Shown: positions 61,540 to 64,000 of the stretch, in pieces
Position numbering within the stretch: the stretch's first letter is position 1
How the letters are laid out: every line of letters starts with the position of its first letter
Assembly: GCA_910585685.1 (NCBI GenBank)
Contig: CAJUEO010000002.1
Span: 98,633 to 162,632, forward strand
Source: an uncultured Christensenella sp.
Lineage (GTDB): Bacteria; Bacillota; Clostridia; Christensenellales; Borkfalkiaceae
Direction of reading: 5' to 3'
Length of the DNA: 64,000 bases
Position numbers and translations under genes: made by a program
Notes under the pieces: model-generated
What the model was told of the DNA's origin: nothing
What the model saw: only the letters and a program-made list of their open reading frames with translations
Databases searched by the model: none

Positions 61540-62733
61540 TTATAAAAGTTCGGCTGTTTCGCGAGCAATTACAAGCTCTTCGTTGGTAGGGATTATAAGA
61601 ACTTTGACTTTTGAATTGCCCTTTGATATTTCGCGGATTGAACCGTCGTTCTTTGCCTTGTTTGCCTTACTGCTGAATTTCACACCGAGGAATTCAAGCC
61701 CCTTACATACGTCTTCGCGCACACAGGGGGTATTTTCACCTATACCTGCGGTGAACACTATGCAGTCAAGTCCGCCCATTACTGCGGCATAGCTTCCTAC
61801 AAATCTCTTTACCTGATATGCAAACATATCGAGCGCGAGCTGACATCTTTCATTGCCTTTCTTTGCACCTGCGCACAAATCTCTGAAATCGCTTGAAACG
61901 CCCGAAATACCTGCAACTCCGCAATTCTTATTGAGGTACGTTACCATATCCGAGTGATTAAGCCCCTTCTTGCGTGCAAGAAATTCAACCGCCGACGCGT
62001 CTATATCTCCCGAACGCGTTCCCATAAGCACGCCTGCAAGCGGAGTAAAGCCCATAGACGTATCTACGCAAACTCCTCCGTCGACTGCGCTGATAGATGA
62101 ACCGTTGCCGAGGTGGCAAGTAACAATTTTAAGCTCTTCGGGAGTTTTGCCGAGATATTTAGCGGCTTCGGCAGCTACAAACTTATGGCTCGTGCCGTGC
62201 GCACCGTACTTTCTAACGCCAAACTCCTTATAATCGTTGTAATCTATTCCGTAAAGATAAGCTTTTTCAGGCATCGTGGAATGGAAAGAAGTATCAAATA
62301 CTAACGCCATAGGCGTATTTGGCATAACTTCTATGCAAGCCTTCAAACCCGTTGCCGCCGCAGGGTTATGCAAAGGCGCAAGCTCGAACGTTTTTTCCAA
62401 AGTAGTGATTACTTCGGGAGTAACGAGAGTTGTTTTTTTGAAATACTCTCCGCTTGCAACTATTCTGTGTCCAACTGCGTCAATCTCGTCCATAGACTTG
62501 ATTACGCCGATTTCTTCGTCTAAAAGCGCGTCAAGCACCAGCTCGATTGCAACCTTGTGGTTGGGCATATTTTCTTTAAAAACCTTTTCTCCGCCGTTTC
62601 CCTTTGCCTTTAAAAGAGAACCTCTTATACCTATTCTCTCGCAACCGCCTTTTGCAAGAACTTTTTCGGTTTCCATATCGATAAGTTGGTATTTAAGCGA
62701 AGAACTGCCTGCATTTACAACTAAAATTTTCAT
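61540..62733 (-). CDS. ackA: Acetate kinase
   Basis: 397 aa. VNAGSSSLKYQL at the N-terminus, HRIVASGEYF, FDTSFHSTMPEKAYLYGID, CHLGNGSSISAVDGG and FTAGIGENTP. Makes ATP and acetate from acetyl phosphate. Follows pta by 19 bases; together the main acetate-forming, ATP-yielding step of fermentation. Confidence 0.97.
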   Translation of the reverse strand: MKILVVNAGSSSLKYQLIDMETEKVLAKGGCERIGIRGSLLKAKGNGGEKVFKENMPNHKVAIELVLDALLDEEIGVIKSMDEIDAVGHRIVASGEYFKKTTLVTPEVITTLEKTFELAPLHNPAAATGLKACIEVMPNTPMALVFDTSFHSTMPEKAYLYGIDYNDYKEFGVRKYGAHGTSHKFVAAEAAKYLGKTPEELKIVTCHLGNGSSISAVDGGVCVDTSMGFTPLAGVLMGTRSGDIDASAVEFLARKKGLNHSDMVTYLNKNCGVAGISGVSSDFRDLCAGAKKGNERCQLALDMFAYQVKRFVGSYAAVMGGLDCIVFTAGIGENTPCVREDVCKGLEFLGVKFSSKANKAKNDGSIREISKGNSKVKVLIIPTNEELVIARETAELL

Positions 62734-62752
62734 ATTTATATCCTCTTATAAT

Positions 62753-63820
62753 TTAATCTGCCTGTAAAGCCGTTACTGCGACCGTTGCCACAATGTCGTC
62801 CACGTTGCAGCCCCTCGAAAGGTCGTTTAAAGGTTTAGCAAAACCCTGACATACGGGACCTATAGCCATATATCCGCCGAAACGCTGCGCGATTTTATAG
62901 CCGATATTGCCTGCGTTAATATTGGGGAAAACGAAAACATTTGCGCAACCTGCAACTTTTGAACCGGGAGCTTTAAGCTGACCGACTTCGGGCGCAACCG
63001 CCGCGTCAAATTGAAATTCTCCGTCAATCGCAAGATAAGGCGCCGCAGCTTTCGCAAGCTCGGTTGCCCTTTGAACCTTTGGAACGCTTTGAGTAAACTT
63101 GTCGTCGTTGCCGCTGCCCTTGGTCGAGAACGAAAGCATTGCAACCTTGGGAACTATTCCGGCGATGTCCTGAGCCGTCTTAGCGGAAGTTACCGCAATG
63201 TCGGCAAGCTGTTCCGCAGTAGGTTCGATGTTTATAGCACAGTCGGCAAATATTGCTACGCCGTCAGGATTATATTCATTATTTCCGTCGGGAGCAATCA
63301 TTATAAAACAGCTCGATACGGTCTTGATTCCGGGTGCAGTCTTTACGACCTGTAACCCGGGACGAAGTGTGTTTGCCGTTGAATGGCACGCGCCCGAAAC
63401 ATATCCGTCAACATCCCCCGCTTTAAGCATTAATGCGCCGAACATGGTTCTGTCTTTTACCTGCTCGTTTGCCTCCTCCCGAGTCATACCCTTGGCTTTT
63501 CTTGCCTCATAAAGCATATTTGCGTATTCCGCAGTTTTTTCGGACGTAAGAGGGTCAATAAGCGTAATCCCCGTCAAATCAACTTCGGGAGCAACCTTTT
63601 TACATTCTTCGGCATTACCAATAAGGACTATTTTTGCAATTCCCTCCTTGGTAATCTGCGCGGCGGCTTCGATAACGCGCTTGTCCTCTCCCTCACACAA
63701 AACTATGGTTTTATTGCGTTTTGACGCTTTTTCTTTAATTTCACGCAACAGCGACGGTGTGCCGTTTACCGCGTCGATTAACTCGTTTCCGGCTTTTTTA
63801 AGTTTATCAAGCAATGACAT
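62753..63820 (-). CDS. pta: Phosphate acetyltransferase
   Basis: 355 aa, the short clostridial form without the N-terminal DRTGG region. CEGEDKRVIEAA, VSGACHSTANTLRPGLQ, FADCAINIEPTAEQLADIA, PGSKVAGCANVFVFPNINAGNIGYK and LSRGCNVDDIV. Converts acetyl-CoA to acetyl phosphate. AGGAGA before the ATG. Confidence 0.97.
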   Translation of the reverse strand: MSLLDKLKKAGNELIDAVNGTPSLLREIKEKASKRNKTIVLCEGEDKRVIEAAAQITKEGIAKIVLIGNAEECKKVAPEVDLTGITLIDPLTSEKTAEYANMLYEARKAKGMTREEANEQVKDRTMFGALMLKAGDVDGYVSGACHSTANTLRPGLQVVKTAPGIKTVSSCFIMIAPDGNNEYNPDGVAIFADCAINIEPTAEQLADIAVTSAKTAQDIAGIVPKVAMLSFSTKGSGNDDKFTQSVPKVQRATELAKAAAPYLAIDGEFQFDAAVAPEVGQLKAPGSKVAGCANVFVFPNINAGNIGYKIAQRFGGYMAIGPVCQGFAKPLNDLSRGCNVDDIVATVAVTALQAD

Positions 63821-63861
63821 ATTAATTTCTCCTAAAACGCTTTATTTTTTTTTATAACCGT

Positions 63862-63922
63862 TATATAATGGTTATGTTGACTAAAACGTTACCATTATAT
63901 ACCAATTTTTTTAGATTGTAAA
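63862..63922 (-). promoter_or_regulatory. pta promoter with inverted repeat
   Basis: Minus strand: TTTACA (63922-63917), 17-nt spacer, TATAAT (63899-63894). Inverted repeat TATATAATGGT (63862-63872) / ACCATTATATA (63891-63901) flanks the start point and includes the -10; a candidate operator. Bases 63923-64000 hold nothing I recognise. Confidence 0.65.
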
Positions 63923-64000
63923 GGCAAAATGAGAATTTGTGGAATTATTTGCGAATTAAAACGAAAATCATCTTGGAACATTTATAGACACTAATCATCA

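Overview
The window looks like part of the chromosome of an AT-rich, low-GC Gram-positive anaerobe of the class Clostridia, probably an uncultured gut-type lineage. Support comes from the IspH-ribosomal protein S1 fusion next to cmk and plsC, the glgBCDAP glycogen operon with a GlgD subunit, a T-box leader on thrS, an infC-rpmI-rplT leader with attenuator, whiA beside dnaE and pfkA, sigma-A promoters of the form TTGACA-17-TATAAT, and a sodium-pump decarboxylase operon. No phage, plasmid, insertion sequence or CRISPR array was seen. The exact taxon cannot be fixed from the sequence alone.

Layout. 1-3.6 kb (+): biotin-dependent decarboxylase/transcarboxylase operon (carboxyltransferase tail, OadG, biotin carrier, OadB, OadA/PycB). 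3.7-8.7 kb (+): flavoprotein, AroH-Cmk fusion, PlsC, IspH-S1 fusion. 8.8-10.6 kb (+): htpG. 10.7-19 kb (+): glgB-C-D-A-P. 19-21.2 kb: tyrosine recombinase (+) with a long palindrome in its leader, an eight-cysteine mini-protein (-) and lexA (+) sharing a control region. 21.2-38.8 kb (mostly -): CDF transporter, tRNA-Thr(GGT) on +, galM, a 51-aa protein, fruK-like kinase, pfkA, dnaE, whiA, PHP phosphoesterase, murB, solute-binding protein, a Ser-rich membrane protein, yebC, a TrmH-type methyltransferase, rplT-rpmI-infC, thrS. 39-42.5 kb (+): leuS and a lipoprotein gene whose frame is broken at a run of ten C. 42.6-63.8 kb (-): acpP, tex, two DNA-repair genes, M16 peptidase, NodB-like protein, mutS2, U32 protein, HAD phosphatase, uvrC, arsR, copA with a fused copZ, asparaginase, asnS, rpmF, yceD, ackA, pta.

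How they work together: fermentative energy metabolism (pta-ackA, sodium-coupled decarboxylation, pfkA), storage polysaccharide synthesis and recovery, translation (four class I/II synthetase or ribosomal operons with RNA-leader control), DNA repair and the SOS response (lexA, uvrC, mutS2, alkD-like and hypoxanthine glycosylase genes), and copper homeostasis.

The most unusual items are the poly-C tract that puts a surface lipoprotein out of frame (possible phase variation), a CopZ chaperone fused in frame to CopA but keeping its own ribosome binding site and start, the AroH-Cmk fusion, the cysteine-rich mini-protein that faces lexA across LexA-box-like sites, and a 14-bp-arm palindrome with a 6-nt spacer in front of the recombinase gene. 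Most of the remaining genes are ordinary housekeeping genes.
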